Under the pieces are notes generated by a model. That model did no database searches. It had not been told where the DNA came from and worked only from the letters and a program-made list of their open reading frames with translations. A program made the translations under genes and the position numbers. A stretch of 64,000 nucleotides of DNA from Phoma sp. XZ068 (taxonomy: Eukaryota > Ascomycota > Dothideomycetes > Pleosporales > Didymellaceae), in contig RBKR01000025.1 in NCBI GenBank assembly GCA_004835665.1, forward strand, positions 124,001 to 188,000, written 5' to 3'. Shown here piece after piece: positions 45,997 through 57,834 of this stretch (its first letter is position 1; each line of letters opens with the position of its first letter).

Positions 45997-46995
45997 CTAA
46001 TTATAATCATCACCCTCCTCAATCTCAGCAAGCACATCCCCAAACGCCCTCGCCCTCCCGTGCCCACTCCACCGCCCCACAGCCCGCAGCTTCTGCTCGT
46101 GTCGGTGGAAACTCGTGCCGCTGAAGTGCGTGGTAGACTCTTCGTATGGTGTGTGGCGCGTTGGCATGGGGGATGGGCCGAGGAGGCCTGAGGGGTGTGT
46201 AGGGTGTGTGTTTGCTGACGCGAACGGGGTAGTTCGGGGCGTTGTCAAAGAGCGAGGGCGAGGATGTGCGAGGTGAAAAGGAGCTGTGGATGTCGATGTG
46301 GATGTAGACGTGGATGTGTATGTCGAAACCGAGGGCGTCGTTGCGCAGTTCCGTACGAGACTTCCCTCAACCGCAAACCGAGTAGGAGTAGCAGTGTATC
46401 CACGTCCACGGTGGAGTGAACACTGCGTCCCCTTATCCACCACCCCCACCCCATCTCCCTTTTCTTCCCCTTCTCCCTGCAAGAAAACACTGGCCCCCTC
46501 ATTATCAAACATCCCCTCCTCTCCCTCTTCCTCATCTCCTCCCAGCCCAACACCATAACCACCACCCAACTCCTCCCCCCACCGCCACAATACCCCCCAA
46601 ATCCCCTCTCCCCCCTCACCATCACCACCCACCGCACGACCCTCCCGCGAAAAAACATAGCCGACAGCGCAAGCAGCACACACCCCACCCACAATCCCCA
46701 CGCTCATCTCAGCAGGTCGGGGGAGAAAACCAGGGTGTTGATATTCCGCCGCGATACCCAGAGCGATGAACACGGAGGCGACGCAGGATGAGGCGTGTGT
46801 GGTGATGAAGTGTATGGCTTCTGAGGTATGCTGGCGGGTGCGGTGTAGTACCGATGATGGCGGTGGCGGTGGAGGAGGGAAATTTGCGTCTGTGGGTAGT
46901 GCCGTTGAAGATGGGTTTGTGGAAGGTGATGGGAGAGTGGCGCGGCGTAGATTTGCATTGCTCGATGAGGAGGCTGAAGATGTTGAGTGTGACAT
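45997..46995 (-). CDS. Hypothetical fungal protein with two short hydrophobic segments
   Basis: A 332-residue single-exon protein. The start at 46995 (MSHSTSSASSSS) was chosen because the frame upstream lacks protein character. After a serine-rich N-terminus and a polyproline run come two hydrophobic segments, CVASVFIALGIAAE and MSVGIVGGVCAACAVGYVF (residues about 70-125). These fit a small membrane hairpin. A glycine/glutamate-rich region follows, then a (ST)n run and a basic tail with GHGRARAFGDVLAEIEEGDD. No family is recognised. The hairpin resembles small mitochondrial or ER membrane proteins only in a general way. Confidence 0.65.
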   Translation of the reverse strand: MSHSTSSASSSSNANLRRATLPSPSTNPSSTALPTDANFPPPPPPPSSVLHRTRQHTSEAIHFITTHASSCVASVFIALGIAAEYQHPGFLPRPAEMSVGIVGGVCAACAVGYVFSREGRAVGGDGEGGEGIWGVLWRWGEELGGGYGVGLGGDEEEGEEGMFDNEGASVFLQGEGEEKGDGVGVVDKGTQCSLHRGRGYTATPTRFAVEGSLVRNCATTPSVSTYTSTSTSTSTSTAPFHLAHPRPRSLTTPRTTPFASANTHPTHPSGLLGPSPMPTRHTPYEESTTHFSGTSFHRHEQKLRAVGRWSGHGRARAFGDVLAEIEEGDDYN

Positions 46996-47547
46996 TATGA
47001 GTTGCGTGGTAGTGTACAAGCAATGCAGAAGCAGTCGGTGTCGAGTGGGGTTATACTTGACGTGCGAATGGAGTGAAGTGAAGTGAAGCCTACATTTGCT
47101 TTCACTGAACGGTCGCACTGTGACGGGATGAAACAAAGACCACACATGTGAACAATGCTCTATGAAGAGTAGCGAGAGGAAACTGTCGTCGACAGTGTAT
47201 GGATTGCTAAGCTAAGTTCTTGCGTACGCTCACTATAGCCATAATAAAAGAATGTCAAAGAGCCGTCCACCTTGCGGCACCAACTCTTCGTGAAGTGAAG
47301 CACCCAAACCAAAACGCCAACATCGCAACAGCATAGCTGTGCGGTCCCTATTACGTGATCCAAGAACATATCAATCTAATAATAAACAGATGCACATACA
47401 GTCTTTGCTGCGTAAGCATAAAACGAGCCCGCTCAAGTCCAAAAACACGCTAACCAAAGCTTTTCCCAAGATGCAAGAACGCCAGTCATTACGTTCGTGA
47501 ATCTTAACATATCATACAGCCTCTCCAAATGTCCAGTGTCGCAAAGT
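46996..47547. other. Intergenic, no gene seen
   Basis: Lies between the start of the membrane-type gene and the stop of the zinc finger gene. AGTGAAGTGA simple repeat at about 47071-47087. Otherwise nothing supported. Confidence 0.6.
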
Positions 47548-49559
47548 TTATACGGTGGTGAAGTCTAGAAAGTCGTACGTGCTGTTGTCCGCGGCTGTGA
47601 AGTCGCTCATCGCCTTCATCTCGAGATCGAATTGCGAGAAAGAGGGCTCCGGTCGAATGTCGAAGAGCTCTTCCAATTCGTCCTTTGGCTCTATCGGCGA
47701 TGTTGGCGGTGTTGTGAATTGTTGCGATTGGACTGACGACCGCGATGGTGAGTCTGTGACCTTCAATGGGCTGGACTGGAACGACTGTTTCCGGTCGTGA
47801 ACCGATTCGCGCGAGCGTGGGCGATAGTCTCCTGGCGACAGAGGAGGGGTTTGTGCAGGTTCGTCGGATAGCTGTTGGAGAAGATTCATGGAGGCAACTT
47901 GGCCGGCGTACGATGTGGTAAGCGTAAAGTCGTCTTCGTTGGTCTCCTCGTGGTATGGGCTGGATTGAGACTCGAAACTGGATTGATTAGCACAGTATCG
48001 TCGAGAATGAGCTGCTGAAATACATACCTGAATGGATCTGTTGAAGAGTTCATAGGCTCGTTGAAGCTTCCTGTGTCCGAAAGCAACTGCGATTGTGTCG
48101 ACTCATATGACTCGTATGGCGAACGGCCATCAGAACCTGGCGAGCTTGCGGAGATGGATGATGATGCAGAGACAAGGGCACGTCGGGTCCTGCTTGCCTT
48201 TTCAACACGATCTTCCATCTCAGGGCGATGCTTCTTTGGCCTGCCACGCTTGGCCTGTCGTCGAACGGCGTCAGCAAATCCGCCAACGCACATGCCACGC
48301 TGTCGATGCCTTGTGAGTGCGTCTTGTCGCGCAAAACCGGCACCGCAGGGGCACTTGTAAGGCTTGTTGCCTGTGTGAATCTTCGCATGGCGCTTGAGGT
48401 CGTGCTGTCGCACAAAGCACTTGCCGCAACCATTGCACTTGTACTGCCTATCGCCAAGATGTGTCTGGACGTGCGAGCGGATGTTCTCCCTCCTGCCAAA
48501 GACCTTGCCGCAATCTTGGTATAGACACATCCATTTGTTTGTCTTAGGATCCTGCTCGCTGATGTAGCGCTGGACTTCTTCGGGAGCAATGCCGGTGTAC
48601 TCGAGGCTTGCATCGATCTCGAGATCTGTGTACATTGGCGCTTCCTCGAAGGGGCTGACTGCGAGCGGCATACCGTTGGGGATGCCATGTGTGGGGCTGT
48701 GCGGGTCCAATGCAGGAAGGAGTGTTGGCGGGTGCGAGAAGGGTGCTTCATGGGAAGGGTCTTCTGCGATACCCTGGAGGTAAGGCTGTGTCATCCTCAT
48801 ACGCGGCGAGGCTTGGGGTGACGGCGAGACATCTGAGGTGTAGTACCCGGAGGAGTCGTATCCATTGTCTGCGTCGGGGTTTTCAAAGTCGAAAGTCATT
48901 GCGCGTGATGTTGGTTGAAGATTGATATCTGCAACATCGTTGAAGTTGGTAGGATGAGGTGCCATACCAAAGGACTGGTGGCTCGGCAGCTGTGCTGGCT
49001 TCTCTGGAATAACTGTTTGCGGTGCCTGTGCAACTGTGGGGGTGGGGAGAATGTTGATGAAAACCTGTCCACATGAGCCATACACAGATTGGATGTGCTC
49101 GTGGAGGTCCTTCAACTGTTGCTCAGTTGGAGGCTTGTTAGGTGATTGAGGCTGCTGCTGGGGAGACTGCGGGCGGGACGCGTAGATAGGCGTCCGCGGT
49201 GATCTGCATCTGGGAGATAACTGTACTGGGGAGTGTAGGAAGGCCTCCCGGGGGCCCGGCTGGGGCTGGCTGTGCGATTGCGCTACTTGCATAGATTGCT
49301 GTGATGGTTGTCCTAGATGGTTAGTAAAACTTACCGTACTGTGCTCCTGTTGGTAGGGACCGGGGCTGGGGGCCTGGATGGATTCAAGGTTGAGGCCTCG
49401 AAGATCCAAGCTCATGCCTGTCCGGTGCTGTCGCCGTTGCTGCTGGCTGACAGGGCTGTGTCGTACGCTGGGCATCTCGAATGCGTTGGGTGTGGAAAGT
49501 TGACGCCTGTGTTGCATTCGTCGGCGGGAGATGCCCTGGGGTGAATTTGTGGACAGCAT
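47548..49559 (-). CDS. C2H2 zinc finger transcription factor, Swi5/Ace2 type
   Basis: A 653-residue nuclear regulator. Exons: 49559-48028 and 47977-47548, joined across a 50 nt GTATGT..ATCCAG intron (frame ..DPFS-FESQSS..). Three consecutive fingers lie at about residues 340-425, with FGRRENIRSHVQTHLGDRQY, FVRQHDLKRHAKIHTGNKPY and FARQDALTRHRQRGMCVGGF. An AT-hook-like KRGRPKKHRP follows. That finger order and the following hook match Swi5/Ace2. The N-terminal MLSTNSPQ..HRRQ..STPNAFE and a long Q/S/P-rich region precede. In yeast these factors drive late-mitosis/G1 genes; the targets here are unknown. The frame continues upstream of 49559 without ATG, so an extra 5' exon is possible. Confidence 0.88.
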
Positions 49560-50261
49560 TTTGCTATGCTCGTCGAGTCCGGTGTTGTTGTCCGAGGACG
49601 GGTGTCCTATTGTGTCCGATACTGGTGATTGTGAGCTGGTGTTCGTTGTCGTCAAGGATGACCTCGATGGGACATGGCTGAGACGTACCTCACGCAAATA
49701 CAAGCGGCGCTCCGCCGGGCGGTTGGTCTCCTTACGGTATCCTCAGTACAGTGCAGTCTCCCAGAGCCTGCGTCAAGTAAGTATCACCGGCCGAAGCCTA
49801 TGCAGATGGATGTAGAGCGGGAGTGCTGGCGAGGTGCGGCCAGGAAAAGGCAAACAATGGATGCGCTAGAGTTTGTGGGGATGGGATGCGAGGGGTGTGG
49901 ATTCTCGAGGTTTGATGTATTAACGCAGCGAGGTGGAGATGACGATGGGTAGCACCACTTGCGGCACTGCGTCAACACAAACACTGCCCGTGGTTACCCA
50001 GCAACGCAGCCGCCACAGGTGCACGGGCCCGATCGCTGCATGGCGCCTTCCCGGTTTTGCCGCCCGCACCAGCCACGCTCGGCTCGCTTAGTAAGAGCCC
50101 ACAGTCGCTAGCTAAATCGCCTCGCCTTATCCAGAGAATTTCCCCTCCAGCATTCTTCTGCACCGACTGAGGAAGACAACCCGCTTGTCTAGGTAAGCAG
50201 CGCCATATCTACCGCGCCGGCCGCGCCTTCCTTTCTTCTTTACTAACTTCCGCAGGCCGCC
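49560..50261. promoter_or_regulatory. Divergent promoter, zinc finger factor and ubiquitin-S27a
   Basis: About 0.7 kb. The right end carries a ubiquitin-gene 5' leader intron, 50193-50255, with GTAAGC donor, TACTAAC branch and CCGCAG acceptor ending six bases before the ATG. No TATA box is obvious. Confidence 0.65.
50193..50255 (+). other. 5'-UTR intron of ubiquitin-S27a gene
   Basis: A 63 nt segment with GTAAGC donor, perfect TACTAAC branch site and CGCAG acceptor, ending immediately before GCCGCCATG. Leader introns are common in highly expressed fungal ribosomal protein genes. Confidence 0.85.
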
Positions 50262-50778
<517 letters not shown>

Positions 50779-51524
50779 GCGCGTCGCACCACGATCGATA
50801 CGAGTTACGACATCAAGGCAATCATGGGAGGACTGAAAAGACACCACCATATGTCGGGCATATAGAATCAATCAAGGATCAGACTCACAACCCATCTGTG
50901 CACCTTCTACAAATTTCTTTCATTGGTGAAATTTGTTCGAGATTATTCAGCCGCGGCCACACCACCTGCAGACTCTGTTGAGCACTAACGCAGATTGATG
51001 TACGCCGGCTCCCCTTCACGCCGTGTATCCACGACAATTACCGTACCCCGGCCTTTGGCATGCGCACTTCAGCTGCAAGCCTCAGCGATGAGAAGCAAGC
51101 AAGCTGGTTGACTTGACCACTTGACATGCATGCACGTCTACTGCAGCATATTGGCGCAGACTGGCGCATGCATCCCGCAAACCATGTCTACAACCTTACA
51201 ACTGAACGGCAAGACATACCGATACGCAGATTTTTCAGTCACCTCACAGTCCTTCAAACGACTTAAGTCGAATGGTCGTTCTATGGCAATTGGCTAGCGA
51301 GTTTCGTGCGCTCGTGAAAAGCATACTCTAGCGAAAGGGAACAAATCATGATTACTTGATTGATATCTGCAATGCTGATGATAGAACTCTCGTTACCCTT
51401 TTACTCATGCTAAACGCCTCTATGCTAACGCCATCTATGCAATCATATATCATCACCCATCACCCACACCTCTCCCCATCTCGAAATCTTCCCCACCAAT
51501 GGAGACTTCCGTTCACTGACCCAT
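50779..51524. other. Convergent 3' region
   Basis: 3' flanks of ubiquitin-S27a and allantoinase. No gene or element recognised. Confidence 0.6.
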
Positions 51525-53230
51525 CTAAGCCCTCGTAGTCCTCGGCTCAAGCAACGTCTTTCCACTCGGCCCACTCTTCTGGAAGCCCTCCTCGCGCGAG
51601 AAGATCCTCTGACCCCGGAGGAAAGTCTCCTTAACAACACCCTTAAGCGTCTTATTCTCATACGGCGAGACCTTATTACGGAAGAGCATAGTGCTCGGTT
51701 CAACCTGCGACAATTAGCACGCGTCCAGACCTCAAATCACGTACTGGTTGGAATGAAACTTACCAAGAACTCGGCGCTCTCGTCGAAAACAACAATATCC
51801 GCATCGAACCCAACGCCCAGGTCACCCTTGCAGTGCTCAAGTCCGACTTGTTTAGCGGTGTTCTTGCAGCACCATCGCACTATTTCTTCGACGCTGAAGT
51901 TCTCATCTCGCTTTAGTCCTTCTGTCCAGAGGATTGGCAGACCAAGTCCGACACTAGAGATGCCACCCCACGCGCCGAAGAAATCGCCCTTCTCCTCTGG
52001 GCCCTCCATCGGCGTAGCGGGGCCCTCATCAGATGCAGACTCGCAATCCTCGTCGTGGTTAAGTGTCTTGGTAGAGTGTTTCTTGGGCGCGAGATGAGAC
52101 GGGAGGAGTTTGATTTCGGGCGTGCAGGGCGAGTGGTCAGACACGACTGTTTGGATGACACCGTCCGCTTGGTCTTGCAGCAGCTCGGTCCAGAGCGCGT
52201 CTTGGTTTGACTGCGAGCGGATCGGGGGACAGCACTTGTGTCGTGTGTCGCCCTCTTCGATGCGCTCGGCAGCCAGGGCGAGGTAGTGGAAGCATGTCTC
52301 GGCTGTGATCTTGACGCCCTTTGCACGAGCTTCGCGCAGCATGGGGATTGCTTCCATAGCGCTCAGGTGTACGATGTGGAGTTGTAGTTCGGGTGCGAGG
52401 TGTGCGAGGGAGAGGATCTCGGCAACGGCGTAGGTCTCGAAGGCCGGTGGGCGGGATGCGAGGAAGGTGGAGTATGCGGTGAGAGGACCCTTGGGGGCGA
52501 GAGGTGGGTTTGCGCGCTGGACGTCGTCACCGACAGAGTCGGCAACGGGAGGGATCATCTCGGCGTGGAACATCAGTGTTGTGGCGGAGTCCTTCAGCTC
52601 GAGCAGGGCCTTCTCAATGTCGACAGAGGAGACGGCTGGGAATTCTTCGACCTAAAAACTGTCAGTGGATTGAGCTTAGTGCATTCAGGAGGTACATACA
52701 CCACTCTCACATAGGAAGCCCTTGAAGCCTCGTACACCTGCATCGACCAGACCCTTGAGGTCCTTGTCGTTGCCTGGAATGATACCACCATAGAAGCCAA
52801 CATCTACCCAGCATTTACCCTTTGACGCATCAACCTTGATGTTGAGGTTCTCAACAGTGGTGGTAGGTGGGATAGCGTTCAGTGGCATGTCGACCACTGT
52901 GGTGACACCTCCGAAAGCAGCGGCACGAGTACCAGTCCAGAAACCCTCCCATTCTGTCCTTCCAGGCTCATTGAGATGCACGTGAGCGTCGACCAATCCG
53001 GGAAGGAGGATGTGAGGCGAGTAGTCTGTGTATGGTGTACCTTCTGGGAAATCTGATTGGGGTAGAACGGAGTGGAAGATGGATATAATCTTGCCAGTGT
53101 TTTCTGAAATAACAATAGTTGCCTCGGTAAGTCGACCAGTGACTACTGCTCTCGAAGAAGCAATAACTCTAATAGGTTGAGACGGCCGGCTGTGCTCCAG
53201 TGGTGATGGTGAGTTTGCGTGAGGAGCCAT
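51525..53230 (-). CDS. DAL1: Allantoinase
   Basis: A 532-residue amidohydrolase that opens the hydantoin ring of allantoin to allantoate in purine nitrogen catabolism. Exons: 53230-52700, 52651-51764 and 51704-51525, with introns GTATGT..TTTTTAG (48 nt) and GTAAGT..GTCGCAG (59 nt). The metal-binding DAHVHLNEPGRTEWEG motif is in exon 1. FGGVTTVVDMPLN, HIVHLSAMEAIP, TVVSDHSPCTPE and AWGGISSVGLGLP follow. The C-terminal beta segment VSPYENKTLKGVVKETFLRG is complete. About 32 extra residues, many acidic (NHDEDCESASDEG), lie between the SDHSPC catalytic strand and GDFFGAWGG, where family members normally have a short loop. No other purine genes are adjacent. Confidence 0.95.
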
Positions 53231-55123
53231 GCTGTTTGATGTTGAACGTGTAGCCTGTTCAAGGAAAGCAGCACTCCGTTTATTGAGGAGCTATAGTTGA
53301 TTATAGATATTCAGCCTCGGCAAATGCGGGGGATGTGCTGTGGAATGTGTTGAGCTCGTATAAGACAAAGATAAGCAGCGATGGAGGGGGGTGGTGTTAG
53401 AGCGTAACTGCGGCACAGGAAGTGCGTGACGTTTGACAAGACTTTAAAATTTTGAAGAAAGCAGTAAATACAGCGGTGCAGAGATGGCGTGCTAAAGTTG
53501 ACACCAAAAACGCCCAAACCTGGGGTACAGGTCCTTATCTATGCACCAAAAAGGGCATTCGAGACTTTTGATCAAACCCCGGAAAAGACATGGTACCGGG
53601 GGACTGTCGTCTAGCGGCGACAGACCGCCTCGTTTTACTCGATTAAAATTGGTAGTCGGCTAGATATGTGACTATCAACAGACTTGGCGATACACCCCGA
53701 ACATGCACCCGTTGTTCGGCGCAAGCGCGGCAAGCGGTCTCAGCCGTGGCTTCGTGCACAGTTGTTGATTTTGCATTGTAAACCCGATCGAGATCTGTGT
53801 CCAAGGTTCGCTGTCAGACACCATACAAAGTCCCAATCTATGAAGTCGACAATGGTGCATCTGGCGCCGGAGAGGGCAGCTTGCGATCATTCTTTGGTAC
53901 GCGGAGACGGCCGTGTAACTGATAAGGCGTGGAGTCGTATCGTTCCGAGAGCCAGGGCTTGATCGGCGCTAAGGATAAGGGAACTAGCGCAGGGTCAACG
54001 GCCCAACGTCATGTTCTTAATAAAGGTCCACGTCCTCTAAGTGTCGAAAAACAGTGATAGAGAGGTGAGCTTCTTCCTGCGCGTCTGGCTTTCTCTTGAA
54101 ATTGATACTGACATCTATCGTGTAGGATGAGACCGTTGTGGTTTCGATGAGCTCACCGGAGCCAGCGCCGAAGTTGCCGAAGAGGCTAACACGCCGTCAG
54201 CCTGCGTACCTCTCAACACGCCTGCGTCCGCGTTTCTTGTTACTCGATACAGAAAGATCTCATCGAGTAAGAGAAACCAAAGCCAGATCTCAGAAAAGCG
54301 TCCCGGCGGTTTAGGCTTAATTCGGAAAGCTGAAGATTGTCGGACCTGGCCGAAGACTGCTTCGCGACCAAGGGCCATAAATGCCTTGCGCTGCCGAAGT
54401 TGTGCCTGCAAACGCTGGAAGTCGCAACGGTTCACATCCACCTCAACCGGACATACCTCTGCGTTGCGCACTCGAAAATAACAGTACTGGGGACTCAATT
54501 TGGTGCTCACGATGATGTTCGGCCATAACCGCTGACAGTCATCACCCCTCAACACTTGTTGTGAGGTGGTTCGTGTCATCGGCGACTTACGGCTGGACCC
54601 TGTTATGATCGAGTAATGGTTTGCAAATTTCATGTTTCCGGAGATGTTGTCTTTCGGTAGCGCCCCCCTGCTGCACGCCAGAACCGACGATAGCGCTCTT
54701 CAGCTCGGCTTCGCGTGGTTTCCTGCGGTGTTCTAGGTGCCGACGTGCGCGCATTGGTCGACATATCCAGAAGTCTCGTCGTAGCGCCAGCGCAGACTCT
54801 GCTTTGCAATGCAACGTCGGAAAAGGATCCTCGATTCGTTGCAGGTGGAGTGTCAGGCCTGTCAGTACAGCGCATTCAACCAGCATGGTGCGCGGAGCCA
54901 CTGCCATTCGCCAGAACCGTGTTGGACGCATGATCGTGGTGTGTGCGGGCTTGTCTGTATCATGTCTATTTGCGCAAAACTCTGGTAGGTAAGCTCATAC
55001 GAGGAAGGAAGCTGCTGAGCCGAGTCATCGTAAATACAGCGGCCACAGTGTCGCGGATCCCGTTAAGGTTGAGTACCTATGCCCTGCATCTTATTCTGAT
55101 CGATGAACCACACATTCGACCAT
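53231..55123. other. Intergenic, no firm gene
   Basis: Several ORFs of 70-170 codons on both strands lack recognisable domains. The longest is 54115-54633 (-), 172 codons, with a somewhat protein-like centre (FRVRNAEVCPVEVDVNRCDF), but no start context, family or splice structure supports it. A tRNA-like patch at about 53605-53670 does not fold into a cloverleaf. Confidence 0.5.
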
Positions 55124-57140
55124 CTAAACCACCATGATACTCTCCGCGAGTGTTTTATTCCACTTTTCCCCCTTCATAATACCATGGATATAGGCCGGGC
55201 CTATAAGATTGTATTTGTCTTCGGCCTTTCTGATGATAAAAGGCAATTGTAGCCCAGAAATCAAAGCGATGCGATCCATAGGTCTAGCCGAACGAGGTCC
55301 TATGCCCATGTAACCATTCTTGGTCGTGAAAAATGTTCTATGATATGACAACAAAGAGATGTCATGCTGCAGAGTCGATAAAGCACGATCACGCGCTCGA
55401 AGCAGAAGTCGAATTTGAAGCTCGGCAGACCAGTCTCTGGGGTCTGGAGAGCATCCAAACAGTCGAATATAATCTCTGACTATTGCGGCAGAATCGGGAT
55501 CAGACTTGATCTCGACGATCTCGATTTGACGTTGTGCCGCATCTTCTGAACGGTCTGCGTCCACAATAGACAACCACCTGTCGAAGACCTCCATTGTAGC
55601 CTTCGAAACATTGGGAATCGTCCAATTCTGCGATCCCGGACGAGGAAGCTGTGTCATAATCTTGTAAAATGCTGTACTTGGCGCCTCGCCAGTTGGATAG
55701 GATTCAATAATCCTGCTGACTTTGATCCACGATTGCAATGTTCGAATGAGCTCTGTAACGGCCGCATGACGCTCCTCGCTGCTACTTAGGCTCGACCTTG
55801 CGGTGAACCCTCGCCGAAAATCTACGGTACATACGGACGTAGACGACGCTGTTACATCTATTTCGTCCAGTAACACTCCGGACACTGACAAGGAGTGGTC
55901 AGATGTACCCCAATCGAAAATAGCAGACGATCTTGCTGATGCTTTGTTTCCATAAACGTCAATGAATCTGATGAATTCGGTGTTGCTGTAGTCCGGAACC
56001 CATGATGGCAGACCAGGGATGTGTGGCTGCAGCCCGATCATATACAAGATGTGTAGTCTCTGGTCATTCAGGAGAATGGTGCGCGTTATTTCACAGTAGA
56101 GTTCCTGCACTGATCCAGTATAGTCCACTGTGGGTAGTTCCTGTATCTTGAGGTAGTCAAAGATACCATATAATCCATACACCTTATCCTTTGGGTCGCT
56201 CGAACGATTCTGACGAATTAAATCAAATGCTCGAGACAAAGGCAAGGTTTTCCGGTGAAGTACGACGTCGGTCATCATACTATGAGTCCTGATGTCGTCG
56301 AAAAAGGTTGCTGGGTTAGAAAGCATCTTCCGTCTTAACTCTGCTGGATATGTTGCACGTTCGTTCAGTGGGTCTTGCAGATGCTTCAGTACATCCAGGA
56401 AAGAGCTCCAGCCTAATGTAGTGGATCCGCAAACAAGAGTAGCAGATTTAGCCAGCGCAACCTCTTGGATGGTCCATGTGCGGAGAAACCAGGGGGAGGT
56501 GATGATGTCAACAATGAAGTCCGTATCGACAGCATCATAAACCCCGCGATGTTCTCGGATCATATCTGCAGGTGTCAACCTTATCGTTACCAGCTGAATA
56601 TAGTGATGAACCACCTTGATACTTCAGAAGACAGGTCCGCCACTTCTCTGATACCTCTGTCTTACTGGCTGCTGCCTCATGCCGCCAAAGGCTGTCCATT
56701 TCAACCAGGAACTTGAATGCAATTCTGCTCTCATATGATCCCTTTCCTAGCCAGATCCATACCCTATGTCCTTCTGAAAAGATGACGCGCATGCGGGGCA
56801 CTTGAATATTCTTGTCGGACATCGACGACTGATCGATACAAATAGCATCTATCCAGAACACACCGATTGAACTAATACGGTTGATGGCGCTGATCATCTC
56901 CAACACGGCCGGCGAAACGGCAAGGTGCTTTCCATTACATATCAGAGTGGCACTCATGTCTGCATGATCCCACGCATAGGACACGGCTTCGAATAGGGGA
57001 GAATTCTCAAAGGATACTTCGAACAACTCTATCTCAAAAGGTTCTGTTGAACTTTCTGGATGTGCTGATGATTTGAGACGAAGCAGACGGAAGGATGCTT
57101 CAGACGATAGCGGGGTATACTGATAGTATGTTGATGCCAT
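55124..57140 (-). CDS. HET-domain (heterokaryon incompatibility) protein
   Basis: A 655-residue protein encoded by exons 57140-56615 and 56565-55124. The 49 nt GTGGTT..CTGCAG intron restores frame (..LLKYQ-DMIREHRGVYD..). The HET domain covers about residues 50-220 with its three hallmark blocks: FEAVSYAWDHA, FWIDAICIDQ..RVWIWLGKG and PWFLRTWTIQEVALA. The remainder (LSRAFDLIRQNRSSDPKDKV, YGLYGIF, LPSWVPDYSN) follows the common layout of long fungal HET proteins without NACHT or repeat domains. Such proteins can trigger cell death after fusion of unlike mycelia, but many paralogs have unknown roles. Without splicing there is a frame break, so the intron is needed. Confidence 0.9.
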
Positions 57141-57834
57141 GTCGGCAGCGGAACTCAGGTATTGCTGGTAACAGTGTTGGCTTCGATCATTTGGCTGTAC
57201 AACTGAGAGAGTGATCCGTCAGCGAGAGAACAAATCTGCAGAGTAAGGCAGCTGTTTGTTCACGACATTCTGGGCGACAACGTGCCCGCGCGTAGCCAAT
57301 CACACGTGCAGGCTTTAGCCACCCTTGCCCGACTGTACAAACGAATGTCTGTGATATTGCAAGTGAAAGCTCATTACCGAGGTAAAAGCGGACAGCGTAC
57401 CTAGGTAAAAGGAGCCATTTAAATTATGGGTGGTGTCTTTTGTAAACCTCGAGGTAGCTAAAAGACAATAAATTGTACCCATCCCCTCCGCGAGTGGTGC
57501 CATAATCACCTTACAGACCCAAAGCCTTGAACCTGAAGAATTGACGATTGCATCGTCCGAATGTTTCGGCAAGATAAGATTTGGCATAGTGCATGTCCTT
57601 ATGATGCGTGTCTGAACAAGTCATCAGCATATGCGGAAGTGGATAATTAATGGCACTCAAGTCAAAAGCGTGTAACATGAGAGGTGTGATGTTTGTAGAA
57701 CATCGGATACGGTGGTATAGAACGCGAAGAATACAGTTGGCGGATTGGGTTGCGTAGTGTCTCAAGGATCACGAGCATATCTGCGTTACGTTCGAAATAA
57801 TGGAAGATAGCCGAGATGGCTACGATGCTTTTAG
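57141..57834. other. Intergenic, no gene seen
   Basis: Promoter side of the HET-domain gene and 3' side of the DUF1917 gene. Only short ORFs, none supported. Confidence 0.6.

Noticed and set aside
53605..53670. tRNA-like patch (GTCGTCTAGCGGCGACAG)
   Set aside because: No acceptor stem, T-loop or B box can be formed.
54115..54633. 172-codon minus-strand ORF
   Set aside because: No start context, splice structure or recognisable domain; treated as unsupported.
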